A stretch of 40,820 bases of DNA from a virus (IMGVR_UViG_3300044980_000145:1-40820), one strand, 5' to 3'; positions 9,101-15,950 are shown, counted from the stretch's first letter. Numbers and translations: made by a program. The notes: generated by a model from the letters alone, not told the origin.

Positions 9101-9778
9101 GAGACGGAATCGCTTTCTACTATAACCGACGCCGTTGCGCGAGTTAAGTCCTCGTCTAGAGCGCTGAGTGAAACGCTGTCTACGCCTACTGACTCTGTGT
9201 CTCGCTTGTTCGCCAGCAACAAGAATATCTCTGAAAGCTTGCCGACCCTGACAGACGATATTGTTCGCGCATTCGCCGGGTCTCGCAGCCTATCTGAGAT
9301 ACTAACTATCAGCGATGATGTTGCTCGTGTAATTAGCGCGTTCAGAGCAATCAATGACGTAGTTCCGACACCGATTGATTCTGTGTCGAACGCGCGTGCG
9401 GCCATAAAACAGATAAACGAGTCGCTACCCGCGGTACTAGACAACATCTCACGAAATTTCACAGGAGCTCGCGCACTATCAGAATTCCTGCCTCTCGTAG
9501 CAGACAGCATAGCCGCGTCGATCATATCGGTATCCGTTCCCGCCATAAGCGATTACATCCGAATGGGCATGTCTGTGGTCATTCCACTGGTGGCGGTGTC
9601 CTTCGGCAATATACAAGGCTACAGGGGCCTGATACCTTGGATACCGGGTAGCGCTGTGCCGATCATCAATGGTTTCATGCAGTACGAGGGGTGGACAGAA
9701 ATCAGTAATCAGATGATTGTGTTCAGCACGCCGCCTCCCGTAGGCGTTCCTATCGCGGCACTGATCCGCTACAGTTAA
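6104..9778 (+). CDS. giant 21-residue repeat protein, probable virion fibre
   Basis: A 1224-residue protein built mainly of about 52 tandem 21-residue repeats from residue 29 to about 1124, with consensus close to ISETVxAPTDAVxRxxxGxRx. A short Gly/Ser/Pro-rich leader (1-28) precedes them, and a non-repeat tail of about 70-100 residues follows, including 'GYRGLIPWIPGSAVPIINGF', which resembles fibre knob sequences and the start of the next gene. The first 40 or so repeats are well conserved; repeats 42-52 degenerate, with one 5-residue insertion (repeat 45) and one deletion (repeat 50). The spacing suggests a long extended or beta-solenoid-like stalk. Position directly after the adhesin-like genes supports a fibre or whisker role, which is inference. 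Similar S-E-S/D-S-V repeats occur in some surface proteins, but I cannot name the family. Confidence 0.85.
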   Translation: MSIGTSQGISSGPISGPTEPSSHVYQQSISETIAAPTDSVARFVAYSRSIGETVTTPSDVVARVQAISRAISETVPTPSDSVTRIYAGTRAISESASAPSDAVARVFAGVRNISETVTTPSDTLTRVFAGTRAISETVPTPTDSVTRAFTALRAISETVPTPTDSVARVFVGTRAIPEVVPTPTDSVTRAYVASRNISETVPTPSDAVARVYGGHRAISESVPAPTDAVSRVYGGSRAISESVSAPSDAVARVLTSSRTISETVPAPSDAVSRVYAGNRTISENASAPTDAVSRFAVYPRAISETISAPTDAVARGFTGTRAISETVTTPSDSVARVYAGNRSITESVGAPTDSVTRAFTGHRAISESAVAPTDAVVRDFIGSRTISESVPAPTDSVSRLYGSFRSISESVPSPTDSISRVYSGTRAISETISAPTDAVSRAYTAQRAISENISAPSDAVARAFIGTRSISENAVTPTDSVTRLVAHLRAISENASAPTDAITRAFAGTRAISEAVSTPADSVARVFDGARAIPETVPTPTDAVSRLLTNVRQISESVSAPTDAVARDFTGTRQISESVSSPTDAVQRAVVNHRAISENAGAPIDAVSSILGATRTISETVSVPTDNVARVFTGTRGISETIPAPTDSVSRVLGAHSNISESVAAPTDAVTRVFIGDRVISETASAPTDAVTRLFTGSRNISETVSVPIDAVTRAFIGSRDITETVPTPSDSVSYGGNQSRTISETVSVPADAVSRLYAGFRSLSESVPAPTDAVTRDFTGSRAITENVSTPSDSVVRDFTGDRAVSESAPAPTDAVARLFEGSRSLSETVTTPSDSITRVYRGTRALSESVSTPTDAVSRDFIGSRAIAESITIPADAVSRAYAGARSLSESIATPTDSVVATQGYARQLSETLSALSDAIARVYAGSRNLSETIPVLSDTVTRSAILSRLIAETVPTPFDSVSQQNSHGSGTYSRSIGESLTALSDAVSRAVVLSRVETESLSTITDAVARVKSSSRALSETLSTPTDSVSRLFASNKNISESLPTLTDDIVRAFAGSRSLSEILTISDDVARVISAFRAINDVVPTPIDSVSNARAAIKQINESLPAVLDNISRNFTGARALSEFLPLVADSIAASIISVSVPAISDYIRMGMSVVIPLVAVSFGNIQGYRGLIPWIPGSAVPIINGFMQYEGWTEISNQMIVFSTPPPVGVPIAALIRYS
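6188..9475 (+). repeat. 52 tandem 63-bp units encoding 21-residue repeats
   Basis: Every unit begins with an ISE-type triplet (first at 6188; the degenerate 53rd begins at 9476) and carries a P-(T/S)-D-(S/A)-V core at positions 8-12 and an Arg at 14 and 20. Unit length is 21 codons except units 45 (26) and 50 (20). The protein pattern is conserved while codons vary freely: ISE is written ATTTCCGAG, ATCTCAGAA, ATATCTGAG, ATAAGCGAG and others. This is therefore an old or selected protein repeat, not a recent DNA amplification. Confidence 0.9.
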
Positions 9779-9784
9779 CTAAGA

Positions 9785-10120
9785 ATGCCAAACGCGCAGG
9801 TCAGACTCGCGATAGGTCCTATCGATGGCACGAACGTCGTGTTCTACACGCCTGTGCCCTACGTGCCGAGCTCGACGGCGTACATCATCAACGGCAGAAC
9901 TTACAGCTCGCTGGCCCCTCGTGGATCCTTCAATCCGTACGGCTACTTCGAGAGCAATCCTGACGTCGGGCAGATAACGCTAGACTTTCCACCGCAACCT
10001 GGCGACGTCGTGCAGATACTGTTCTCTGATAGGCAGCCGTCTCCGACGCCGCCGCAGGTCCAGATATCAGGAAGCGTGTCGGTTAACTCCGGTATCGTTG
10101 GAACAGTGAGAGGGCAGTAA
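9785..10120 (+). CDS. putative fibre-knob/virion protein, 111 aa
   Basis: A small beta-rich protein. Residues 1-75 follow a pattern common in phage appendage proteins: 'IDGTNVVFYTPVPYVPSS', then 'YIINGRTY', 'ESNPDVGQITLDFPPQPGD' and 'VVQILFSD'. The C-terminal third is Pro/Ser/Val-rich and probably extended. The pattern is related in style to the C-terminal tail of the giant repeat protein immediately upstream, so the two may form one appendage. Its stop TAA overlaps the ATG of the next gene (TAATG), which implies translational coupling. Function is inferred from context. Confidence 0.75.
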   Translation: MPNAQVRLAIGPIDGTNVVFYTPVPYVPSSTAYIINGRTYSSLAPRGSFNPYGYFESNPDVGQITLDFPPQPGDVVQILFSDRQPSPTPPQVQISGSVSVNSGIVGTVRGQ

Positions 10121-10767
10121 TGGGCCGCATAATCGTCGTACAGGGAACGTCTCAGACCGTCAAGATCGACCTGACCAAGCCAGACGGTGATCCTCTTCCG
10201 ATGGGCCTGTTGGTTGGCGCAGTAGCGACGTTCACCGTTAGAACTGCGCCAACTGCGATAACAAACGCGATCTTCTTCACCACAGCCGCTAATCCACAGA
10301 GCCTTTATTTCGGGCAGTACGCCCCTGTTCTCACAGTTGCTCTAGCGCCTGGAGATACCTCGGGGTTGATGATCGCCGAGTACTTCTATCAGGTGCAGCT
10401 GACGCTAGCCGACGGCGCGGTCTCCGACGTCATCCCGTGGACGCCGTTCGACGTGACGCTCGGCGGAAGCGCGACGCCTCCACCGCCACCGTTTACCAAC
10501 ACGATCCAGATTGACGAGAACTATCAGATCCCAGGGCAGTACTTGTACGTGACGCCAGGCGGATCACCGATATGTAATGCGCAGATACGTCTGTACTACC
10601 AGAGCGACTACCTGGCGGGTAACTTAAGCTCACCGGTAGCGACGACCACGACCAACGCCTGCGGTGGGTTTACCAATCCGCTGCTCGTGAACACGGGGTA
10701 CTCCTACGTTCTACGCTGGGAGGATCCGGGGTTGTGGGGTCCTGATATCGCTACTGTTGTTGCATAG
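10120..10767 (+). CDS. BppU-like baseplate/appendage protein, 215 aa
   Basis: Residues 1-115 look like a BppU-type N-terminal beta domain: 'MGRIIVVQGTSQTVKIDLTK', 'PDGDPLPMGLLVGAVATFTV' and a later 'YQVQLTLADGAVSDVIPW' strand, the usual pattern of 'operator, polar property, gain' modules found on baseplate upper proteins. A proline linker (around 126-131, PPPPP) leads to a second beta domain ending 'SYVLRWEDPGLWGPDIATVV', which resembles carbohydrate-type or Ig-like fibre domains. The BppU assignment is by motif memory and is moderate at best. It starts inside the stop of the preceding gene. Confidence 0.7.
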   Translation: MGRIIVVQGTSQTVKIDLTKPDGDPLPMGLLVGAVATFTVRTAPTAITNAIFFTTAANPQSLYFGQYAPVLTVALAPGDTSGLMIAEYFYQVQLTLADGAVSDVIPWTPFDVTLGGSATPPPPPFTNTIQIDENYQIPGQYLYVTPGGSPICNAQIRLYYQSDYLAGNLSSPVATTTTNACGGFTNPLLVNTGYSYVLRWEDPGLWGPDIATVVA

Positions 10768-10788
10768 ATAGCTCGACCGTTGTCCTGC

Positions 10789-10794
10789 TACAAT
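10789..10794 (+). promoter_or_regulatory. TACAAT promoter-like site, possible leaderless start
   Basis: GCTACAATTG matches the recurring (G/C)CTATAATT core. Only six bases separate the hexamer from the ATG at 10801, and no ribosome-binding site is present between them, so a transcript starting at the usual distance would begin at or next to the start codon. Confidence 0.45.
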
Positions 10795-10800
10795 TGATAC

Positions 10801-11316
10801 ATGGCGAACCCGTCACTCGTATCCGTCGTCTCAAGGCAGGCCGCCTCGTACTCTACGGCGATCCAGCAGATAATCTCGGCCGGAGCTACGTCCAACGTAT
10901 TCAACGGGACGATTCCACTCAGCGGCGGGCAACGAGAAGACAGCCCACTCTACACGCCGGGCAACTGCATCTACAAGTACGCCACCAGCACAAATGGCGG
11001 TCTGTTCTTCTGGAACAATCAGGAGCCTGTGATCTGCTCGCAGTTCCACCTCTCGATGGGCTCGAGCGAGACGGTCACCTTATCGATCGTGAACATCGAC
11101 CCAACGACCGTCAACGCAGACGCACCGTCTATCTTGTCTGGCGAGCAGATCATCATCGAGTCAGCTACTGGCGTGAATTTCATCGCGCTTGACGAGAGCA
11201 AGTTCAAGGTTGTATTGCTCCCGTTCCAGGGGCTATCTCTCACGACAACAAACGCGGGTTCTGCAGCGCAGATCGCGCAAGCGGTGGCGTCGCTCGAGAG
11301 AACCTACGTTCGCTGA
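10801..11316 (+). CDS. putative virion protein, 171 aa
   Basis: An unassigned 171-residue protein with an N-terminal helix ('LVSVVSRQAASYSTAIQQII'), a beta-rich middle ('CIYKYATSTNGGLFFWNNQE', 'SETVTLSIVNIDP', 'EQIIIESATGVNFIAL') and a C-terminal helix ('AAQIAQAVASLERTY'). No membrane or signal segment. The ATG at 10801 has no Shine-Dalgarno sequence and sits just downstream of a TACAAT box, suggesting leaderless expression. The 12-base gap to the next gene, which has a strong ribosome-binding site, keeps it within the structural block. Confidence 0.75.
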   Translation: MANPSLVSVVSRQAASYSTAIQQIISAGATSNVFNGTIPLSGGQREDSPLYTPGNCIYKYATSTNGGLFFWNNQEPVICSQFHLSMGSSETVTLSIVNIDPTTVNADAPSILSGEQIIIESATGVNFIALDESKFKVVLLPFQGLSLTTTNAGSAAQIAQAVASLERTYVR

Positions 11317-11328
11317 TAGGAGGTCGTT

Positions 11329-11805
11329 ATGCCAGTAGTCGCCACACCGACGACGCCATTCGTAGTTAGTCGAGACCAGATCCGGATATTCATGCGCGAT
11401 TACGCGCGGAACAACATCTTGTTCGACGAGGTGCAGTTCTCCAACAAGGACCTGTGTCTCGCGATTGAGATGGCAGTCTCGGCCTTCAATACGATCACGC
11501 CACAGACGTTTCTTACGCCACAATCGTTTCCGCATCACCTGCGGTACCTGCTGCTCATCGGCACATCACGCTTCTTGATGATGAGCGAGAGCTTTCTACA
11601 AATTCGCAACCAGGTCAGCATCCAACAGGGCAACGTATCTCCTGCGCAACTATTTGAAAAGCAAGCACAATACTCTGCTTTAGCGCAACAGCTCCGTGAG
11701 GAATGGGATGCTCTCGCGCGTGGTGTCAAGACACAGAACAACATGGAGGGCGCGTACGCTACCCTCAACTCTGGCTACACAGACGTGAGTCGGTTTAATC
11801 GCTGA
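11329..11805 (+). CDS. conserved-looking virion/neck protein, 158 aa
   Basis: A mostly alpha-helical protein. The N-terminal part 'RDQIRIFMRDYARNNILF' followed by 'DEVQFSNKDLCLAIEMAVSA' reminds me of small structural proteins of large phages described only as virion proteins, but I cannot name the family. Middle helices (residues about 70-100) and the Gln-rich 'SPAQLFEKQAQYSALAQQL' segment fit an oligomeric connector or chaperone. TAGGAGGT seven bases before ATG 11329 is the best ribosome-binding site in this part of the window. It could be a head-tail connector-type protein, but this is a guess from size and composition. Confidence 0.75.
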   Translation: MPVVATPTTPFVVSRDQIRIFMRDYARNNILFDEVQFSNKDLCLAIEMAVSAFNTITPQTFLTPQSFPHHLRYLLLIGTSRFLMMSESFLQIRNQVSIQQGNVSPAQLFEKQAQYSALAQQLREEWDALARGVKTQNNMEGAYATLNSGYTDVSRFNR

Positions 11806-11813
11806 GTGCTGTT

Positions 11814-12134
11814 ATGCGTGCGGGCATAAAATATGCTGCTATCCGAGGCTCTCGAGCCGCTCTTGAGCGTTTCAAGTTAGCCGGCCCAATGGGCGCCGAC
11901 CACGGCGTCATGCCGACAGGGCCCGAGCTTTCCCACGGCACCGATCGCATTCAGTACGCAAAAAAGAACCAGGCGAGTCCGGTAGACAACGCCCTCGGTG
12001 TTGACGAGCACGGTAACCCGAGCCAGTGGCGAGATGCGATGCCCGACTATTTGTTTGATGTCCACGTCGCATATGACAGTGATCTAGCGCCAGGGGGCGC
12101 AGACGGCAGCTTTGGCAGCGAGAACTCATACTGA
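11814..12134 (+). CDS. small protein with shared N-terminal module, 106 aa
   Basis: Unrecognised as a family. Its first 25 residues, with 'YAAIRGSRAALERFKLAGP', match the pattern A-x3-G-x3-AL-x2-F-x-L seen at the N-termini of several other short proteins in this window. The remainder is polar and Gly/Asp/His-rich, predicted disordered, and ends in 'GADGSFGSENSY'. The start at 11814 is 9 bases after the previous stop; the Shine-Dalgarno is weak. The pattern of a short conserved helix and a divergent low-complexity body suggests a sorting or docking helix on a virion protein. Confidence 0.65.
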   Translation: MRAGIKYAAIRGSRAALERFKLAGPMGADHGVMPTGPELSHGTDRIQYAKKNQASPVDNALGVDEHGNPSQWRDAMPDYLFDVHVAYDSDLAPGGADGSFGSENSY

Positions 12135-12154
12135 CATCACGCACTAGGAGCCTT

Positions 12155-12382
12155 ATGAAGGACGAGGACGCAGTAGAGACCATCATCGATCTAGACGACC
12201 CTGGGATCACCGAGAGTCGTTGTGAGTTCTGCGGCAATCGCTACTGGATTGATTCGGACAAGTGCACGACAATGCACGAGCACCCCAGCTGCTCGGTTTT
12301 CGATGCTCTAGACGCCTTGTCCTTCGTAGTCGAGAATAACAAGATCAAAGAGAAGAAGCGCAAGAACCGCCCGCAGGCTTGA
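12155..12382 (+). CDS. small zinc-finger protein, 75 aa
   Basis: A 75-residue acidic protein with a likely zinc site in the middle: C23-x2-C26 ('CEFC'), C37, H41, H43 and C46 ('CTTMHEHPSC'). The last 15 residues are strongly basic (KEKKRKNRPQA). ATG 12155 follows TAGGAGCC, a clear ribosome-binding site. It may bind nucleic acid or stabilise a virion complex; sequence gives no more. It lies between two genes with the shared N-terminal module. Confidence 0.7.
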   Translation: MKDEDAVETIIDLDDPGITESRCEFCGNRYWIDSDKCTTMHEHPSCSVFDALDALSFVVENNKIKEKKRKNRPQA

Positions 12383-12386
12383 GCGC

Positions 12387-12392
12387 TATACT
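12387..12392 (+). promoter_or_regulatory. TATACT promoter-like site
   Basis: GCGCTATACTTT lies 18 bases before the ATG at 12411 and four bases after the previous stop codon. It has the recurring GCTATA(A/C)T core seen before 22113 and 29343. A good ribosome-binding site (TGAGGAGA) follows. No clear -35 element. Confidence 0.45.
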
Positions 12393-12410
12393 TTCTGAGG
12401 AGATCGACCA

Positions 12411-12584
12411 ATGAGTAACCACCTGCAAACAGCCAGAGAAATCGGTGTCCGCAAAGCCCTTAAGGCCGCGGGCTACGCCTCGATTGACGACGTCCGTAAG
12501 CAGGCCGAGGACTGCGGTCTAATTGAGAAGCCCGCCAAGACGGCTAGTCCCGTCGCAGGCCTTCTCGGCGCACTGAAGAAGTAA
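12411..12584 (+). CDS. small protein with shared N-terminal module, 57 aa
   Basis: A 57-codon gene supported by GAGGAGATCG 8 bases upstream and by tight spacing to the next gene (11 bases). The protein starts MSNHLQTAREIGVRKALKAA, the same helix pattern (A-x3-G-x3-AL) as in the genes at 11814, 12596 and 29724. It continues through a charged helix containing 'YASIDDVRKQAEDCG' and ends 'AGLLGALKK'. Entirely helical and charged; no known function. It is one of the clearest copies of the recurring N-terminal module because almost nothing follows it. Confidence 0.65.
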   Translation: MSNHLQTAREIGVRKALKAAGYASIDDVRKQAEDCGLIEKPAKTASPVAGLLGALKK

Positions 12585-12595
12585 GGACACAAGCC

Positions 12596-13018
12596 ATGAA
12601 CCTCAGGCACGCCGCTGCGTTAGGCGGCCGAGAGGCTCTTGCAGCGTTTGGTATTCCTAAGCCTCCGTCGCTTGGCTCAATCGGCGTGAAGATGCCCGAG
12701 ATGAAGGGCATGCCGAAACCCGGCAACGTGACTTCTCGTCTCTCTGTTGGCGGAGCCGGGGGCGCCGGAACACCCGCGCCATCTCCGGCCTTTGGTACGG
12801 GTGCGATGCCACAGGCAAAGCTCAGCCACCTGAAGATCTCGTTCAATGTCGGCATCGGGGCGTCTAACATGCCCGCGGGCGGGGCTGGCTCTGTACGCGG
12901 TGAGCCCGCGGACGAGGGACGCCGTCAGCGCAGTGTCATTGACAGAACGTTTCAAGTAAATGACGATGTTCATTCTTTCTCGGATTCCCCGGCGCCCGGA
13001 GCCGTTGTTTCTCCTTGA
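12596..13018 (+). CDS. small protein with shared N-terminal module; 3' end overlaps HEG
   Basis: N-terminus MNLRHAAALGGREALAAFGI is a close copy of the recurring module. After it comes a Pro/Gly/Ala/Met-rich disordered stretch (residues 20-75), then a short 'KISFNVGIGASNM' strand and a polar tail ('VIDRTFQVNDDV'). AAGGA lies upstream of ATG 12596. The last 49 bases overlap, tail to tail, the end of the opposite-strand GIY-YIG gene, so the final residues (about 125-140) may have been rewritten by that insertion. Function unknown; inferred virion-associated. Confidence 0.65.
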   Translation: MNLRHAAALGGREALAAFGIPKPPSLGSIGVKMPEMKGMPKPGNVTSRLSVGGAGGAGTPAPSPAFGTGAMPQAKLSHLKISFNVGIGASNMPAGGAGSVRGEPADEGRRQRSVIDRTFQVNDDVHSFSDSPAPGAVVSP

Positions 13019-13773
13019 CGTAGCTGCATAGCGCGTTTTCTGCCGTCAGCGGCTCGTTGTTTTTGTTCGGCTGTGCGTGCGAGGGCAACTTGTCGTATTT
13101 TCTCTCGCGTCTCATCTGTATGCTTGAATCCGCGCAATTTTAAGTTTGGTTTGCCTTTTTTACCTAAAGAAATATTCAAACACTCTTTCTCGGACTTTAC
13201 TCTTCCCTTACTGCTCGCGCTTATTTTGACTTTAGCTTCAGGAGTATGCGGTTTGCGCTTTTGTCCCTTTGTAGCGGCGGAAAACTTAATACGTTGTTCC
13301 GGCGTCCATGTATAATTTTTTCTTGCGTTTGCTCTTCTCTGCTCTGGCGTTAATTTGGATTTAACACCCTTCTTTGCCTTACTTATCTTTCTTCTACTTT
13401 CTTCAGAAAGAAGATGTCCTTTTTGCGCCTTAGACATCCTTTGGCGCGTCTCTGGTCGTGCTCTCCAGCCGAGGGTTCCTTCTCCGCCTTCAGTCGCATT
13501 AGTCAATGGACAGCCTTCTTGTCTAAAGAAAGCTATCCAATATTGTTCGGCTTGTTGCCAACAATAAAGCGGAATTTGTTGAACGACCCTGATCATCGGT
13601 TCGAGTTTGAGTTTCTTTAGTTTTCGTAGCCAACGAGCTCTATGCGTCTCATTGTTGTTCTTTTTGCGCTCCGATAAATGATCACGTCTACGAGTCTCTA
13701 AATCACCGGCCGTAAAACCAACATATCTAATGTCTCCGTTTCTAGGATCAACAAGAACATAAATCGTACCCAT
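12970..13773 (-). CDS. GIY-YIG homing endonuclease with NUMOD3 repeats
   Basis: Start taken at ATG 13773, because the GIY-YIG fold begins immediately ('MGTIYVLVDPRNGDIRYVGF'); an upstream in-frame ATG at 13812 adds 13 unrelated residues. Catalytic features: Y-V-L/Y-V-G strands (residues 4-18), an Arg-rich helix 'LETRRRDHL', the Glu of 'AEQYWIAFF' and the Asn in 'LTNATEGGEG'. Residues about 105-250 carry several NUMOD3-type helices ('SEESRRKISKAKKG', 'TPEAKVKISASSKG', 'TDETREKIRQ'). The gene is AT-rich relative to its flanks. A minus-strand TTGACA (13807-13812) and TAAGTT 16 bases further (13785-13790) could be its own promoter, overlapping the plus-strand site at 13800. Its end overlaps gene 12596-13018. 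Confidence 0.92.
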   Translation of the reverse strand: MGTIYVLVDPRNGDIRYVGFTAGDLETRRRDHLSERKKNNNETHRARWLRKLKKLKLEPMIRVVQQIPLYCWQQAEQYWIAFFRQEGCPLTNATEGGEGTLGWRARPETRQRMSKAQKGHLLSEESRRKISKAKKGVKSKLTPEQRRANARKNYTWTPEQRIKFSAATKGQKRKPHTPEAKVKISASSKGRVKSEKECLNISLGKKGKPNLKLRGFKHTDETREKIRQVALARTAEQKQRAADGRKRAMQLRQGETTAPGAGESEKE

Positions 13774-13799
13774 GATTGTCGCTAAACTTACGTAGAGAC

Positions 13800-13805
13800 T
13801 ATAAA
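13800..13805 (+). promoter_or_regulatory. TATAAA promoter-like site
   Basis: ACTATAAAATG lies 20 bases before the GTG at 13826. A TTGTCG hexamer (13776-13781) sits 18 bases upstream. It overlaps, on the other strand, a TTGACA that may serve the GIY-YIG gene, making this a compact divergent promoter. Confidence 0.45.
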
Positions 13806-13825
13806 ATGTCAACGGTAATTCTTCT

Positions 13826-15082
13826 GTGAGTTTCCTCGAAGCGGCATACGCCAGCGGTCAACTGGTAGGTCTGATGCTCGAGAAGAGGGCATGGCCTGCT
13901 GTAACGGACCCAACCGTTCAGAGCAGCAATCTATTACAGGCTACTAAGACTAAGGCACCTCCTGCTGCGCCACCACCGCCGGTTACTCCCGAGACCGTTG
14001 GAACAACGTTCGGTATGCAGGAGCAGGCCAAGACGAGACTAGAACCGCGTCGCAAACTGTCGGAGCTCGATTCACTCAAGGCGCTGACCGAGAGCATGTA
14101 CGCCACGCACGGCCCTCAGGGCGTGATGAACACGATAGGCGCTAATCCAGGTCTTCGAGGCCAGATGCTCGGTCATGTTAAAACGCTTGCCGGTGCAGCG
14201 TCTCCGAGGCCACAGCAGGGAATGTTCTCTGGTTTGATGCACACCCAGTCGCTACCTCTGCGAGCAGCCGTGTCCGGTAAGATCGGCGCTGAGATCTGCA
14301 CTACCTGTCGGAAGGCTAAGCACTACGGGTCGTGTACGGCGCCTAGACCAATTCCAGAGAAGATTGCTAACTTCAACCCGGGCCTCACCGCAGCCTCGTC
14401 AGAGGCCGGCATGGATACCGGAGCGACCAGCCCTCACTATCACTCCGCTACGCAGGCGGACTCGTCTCTCGCGCGAGCTAGGGACTCTCAGCCCGCTGAC
14501 GTTCAGGCGGGAACAGCCTTCGCTGATCTGTACAGACACCTGGGAATAACGAGCCAGACAGACGAGCCTGGCAGAATGTATGGCGGCCTGCACAAGGTAT
14601 CGATGCCTATCACGCCCGCGGGCATGCTTCTGTCTGCTGGAGTTCCCGCGGGAGTCGCGGCACTAAGCGGCGGAGACGCTGGAACGATCGCTGGCGCGGG
14701 CCTAGGCGGCCTGGCTGGTGGTCTAGCCGGTAGCGGTGCGTCGCCGCAGAGCGGGACGCTTACGCAACTTATGATGGCCTATCCAGCGTGGGCCGGTGGA
14801 TCTGCACTGGGCGGAGCTCTTGGTGGCTATGCCGGCAGCAAGCTCAGCGGTTGGCAGCTGTGGGGCACTGGCGGTCACTCTCGGTGGGAGGATCGCGGTC
14901 CTGGTTCCACACCTAACCCGTACGAAGAGAGATTGACAGTTAAGGGGCCGCCCGTTGGTTGGGGCGACGAGGGCGAGCAGAGAGTTCGCAGGACCTTCGA
15001 CGGCATCGACCAAGGTAGCGCCGTCGACAGTTCGAGCATCGAGAACGTGACGCCAGATCCTGGTCCGGCAGTCGGTCTTTAA
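13826..15082 (+). CDS. glycine-zipper virion protein with zinc motif, 418 aa
   Basis: GTG start at 13826. Residues 1-25 (MSFLEAAYASGQLVGLMLEK) are a weak version of the recurring N-terminal module. Residues 30-150 are Pro/Ala-rich and then helical; C158-x2-C161-x8-C170 with H166 ('CTTCRKAKHYGSC') looks like a small zinc site. Residues about 262-340 form a hydrophobic glycine-zipper region ('AGVPAGVAALSGG', 'GAGLGGLAGGLAG', 'GGSALGGALGGYAG') capable of membrane insertion. Proteins of this type in tailed phages are often internal or ejected virion components, an inference supported by similar genes at 19755 and 20633. The C-terminus is polar. Confidence 0.75.
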   Translation: MSFLEAAYASGQLVGLMLEKRAWPAVTDPTVQSSNLLQATKTKAPPAAPPPPVTPETVGTTFGMQEQAKTRLEPRRKLSELDSLKALTESMYATHGPQGVMNTIGANPGLRGQMLGHVKTLAGAASPRPQQGMFSGLMHTQSLPLRAAVSGKIGAEICTTCRKAKHYGSCTAPRPIPEKIANFNPGLTAASSEAGMDTGATSPHYHSATQADSSLARARDSQPADVQAGTAFADLYRHLGITSQTDEPGRMYGGLHKVSMPITPAGMLLSAGVPAGVAALSGGDAGTIAGAGLGGLAGGLAGSGASPQSGTLTQLMMAYPAWAGGSALGGALGGYAGSKLSGWQLWGTGGHSRWEDRGPGSTPNPYEERLTVKGPPVGWGDEGEQRVRRTFDGIDQGSAVDSSSIENVTPDPGPAVGL

Positions 15083-15097
15083 GAGGTACACTTAGTC

Positions 15098-15943
15098 GTG
15101 GCCTACGTCACGATAACCAAGACGCTTCCTCTGTATCCAAGTTCTGTTTTTTTGCAGTGGGAGATACACTCGCAGGAAACCGGAAACTTCTACGTAGACA
15201 TCGCCAGGTCTGGCGGGCCTGCCGGTCCCTGGGAGGTTCTCGCGACCGGGCTACTGGATGCCTATAACTTCGTCGACAACCAGTTCGGCCTGCCGCCCGC
15301 TCCGCCGTACGACAAGAACGGTAGAGAACCTCTGAACCTATTCTCGCTGTCCAGACAGATCTACTATCAGGTCACAGTCACGCCTCCGTCTGGAACTGCG
15401 AATCAGTTCGCGAGTCAACCTACGCCTATCGCGCCAACGCTCAATCGCGTGAATGCAGGCATCAAGCGGCGCCTGCAGCTCGACCTGCGAACGATCTACA
15501 AGAACCTGAACGGCATTCCTCTCGCGGTCATGAAGCGTAGACGCTGGGGGATTCGCTGCACCGAATGCTGGGATCCAGTGACGAAGGAAGTTACGCGCGA
15601 GCATTGTCCTGCCTGCTACGGAACATCGTTCCTAGGCGGCTACTGGGCGCCCGTGCAGATCCGGGGGCGAAAGGATGCCGCGGCCGTTCAGACGCGTCTA
15701 GAGGCTCACGGAGAGGTGGACATCAAGCTCGAGGAGTTCACGACACTTGACTATCCGCTGCTTGAGTACAAGGACGTCATCGTCGATCTGCACAGGAACG
15801 ATCGATACGAAGTTCAGCGCGTTGTCCCCGCAGAGATCAACACGGTCGTAGTTCACCAGGTAGTGACGGCGTCACTGCTGGGTAGGAACTCGGTTGAGTA
15901 CTCGTTCCTAGTCGACCCGCTGTCAACGCCGTCGCTGTACTGA
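15098..15943 (+). CDS. virion protein with FN3-like domain and zinc ribbon, 281 aa
   Basis: GTG start at 15098 after AAGAGG. Residues 1-100 resemble a fibronectin type III-like beta domain ('SSVFLQWEIHSQETGNFYV', 'GPWEVLATGL', 'IYYQVTVTPPSGT'). Residues 115-150 are basic helices, followed by a zinc ribbon: C154-x2-C157 ('CTECWDP') and C170-x2-C173 ('HCPACYGT') plus the 'GGYWAPVQI' strand, a combination I associate with structural proteins of large tailed phages. The last 90 residues are beta-rich. It lies in the block leading to the tail sheath, so a neck, tail-completion or baseplate role is plausible but unproven. Confidence 0.8.
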   Translation: MAYVTITKTLPLYPSSVFLQWEIHSQETGNFYVDIARSGGPAGPWEVLATGLLDAYNFVDNQFGLPPAPPYDKNGREPLNLFSLSRQIYYQVTVTPPSGTANQFASQPTPIAPTLNRVNAGIKRRLQLDLRTIYKNLNGIPLAVMKRRRWGIRCTECWDPVTKEVTREHCPACYGTSFLGGYWAPVQIRGRKDAAAVQTRLEAHGEVDIKLEEFTTLDYPLLEYKDVIVDLHRNDRYEVQRVVPAEINTVVVHQVVTASLLGRNSVEYSFLVDPLSTPSLY

Positions 15944-15950
15944 GGCAAAA

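Noticed and set aside
6188-9475. Regularly spaced repeats that could be taken for a CRISPR array
   Set aside because: Units are 63 bases, fully coding in one frame, without identical repeat/spacer structure; the nucleotide sequence varies unit to unit while the protein pattern is kept.
6238-9546. Minus-strand open frames with V-G-x-x-x-x-S-E-I repeats (6238-6630, 7114-7410, 7429-7818, 7861-8253, 8374-8727, 9025-9546)
   Set aside because: They are the antisense reading of the 21-residue repeat gene and inherit its periodicity. Fragmented, without ribosome-binding sites.
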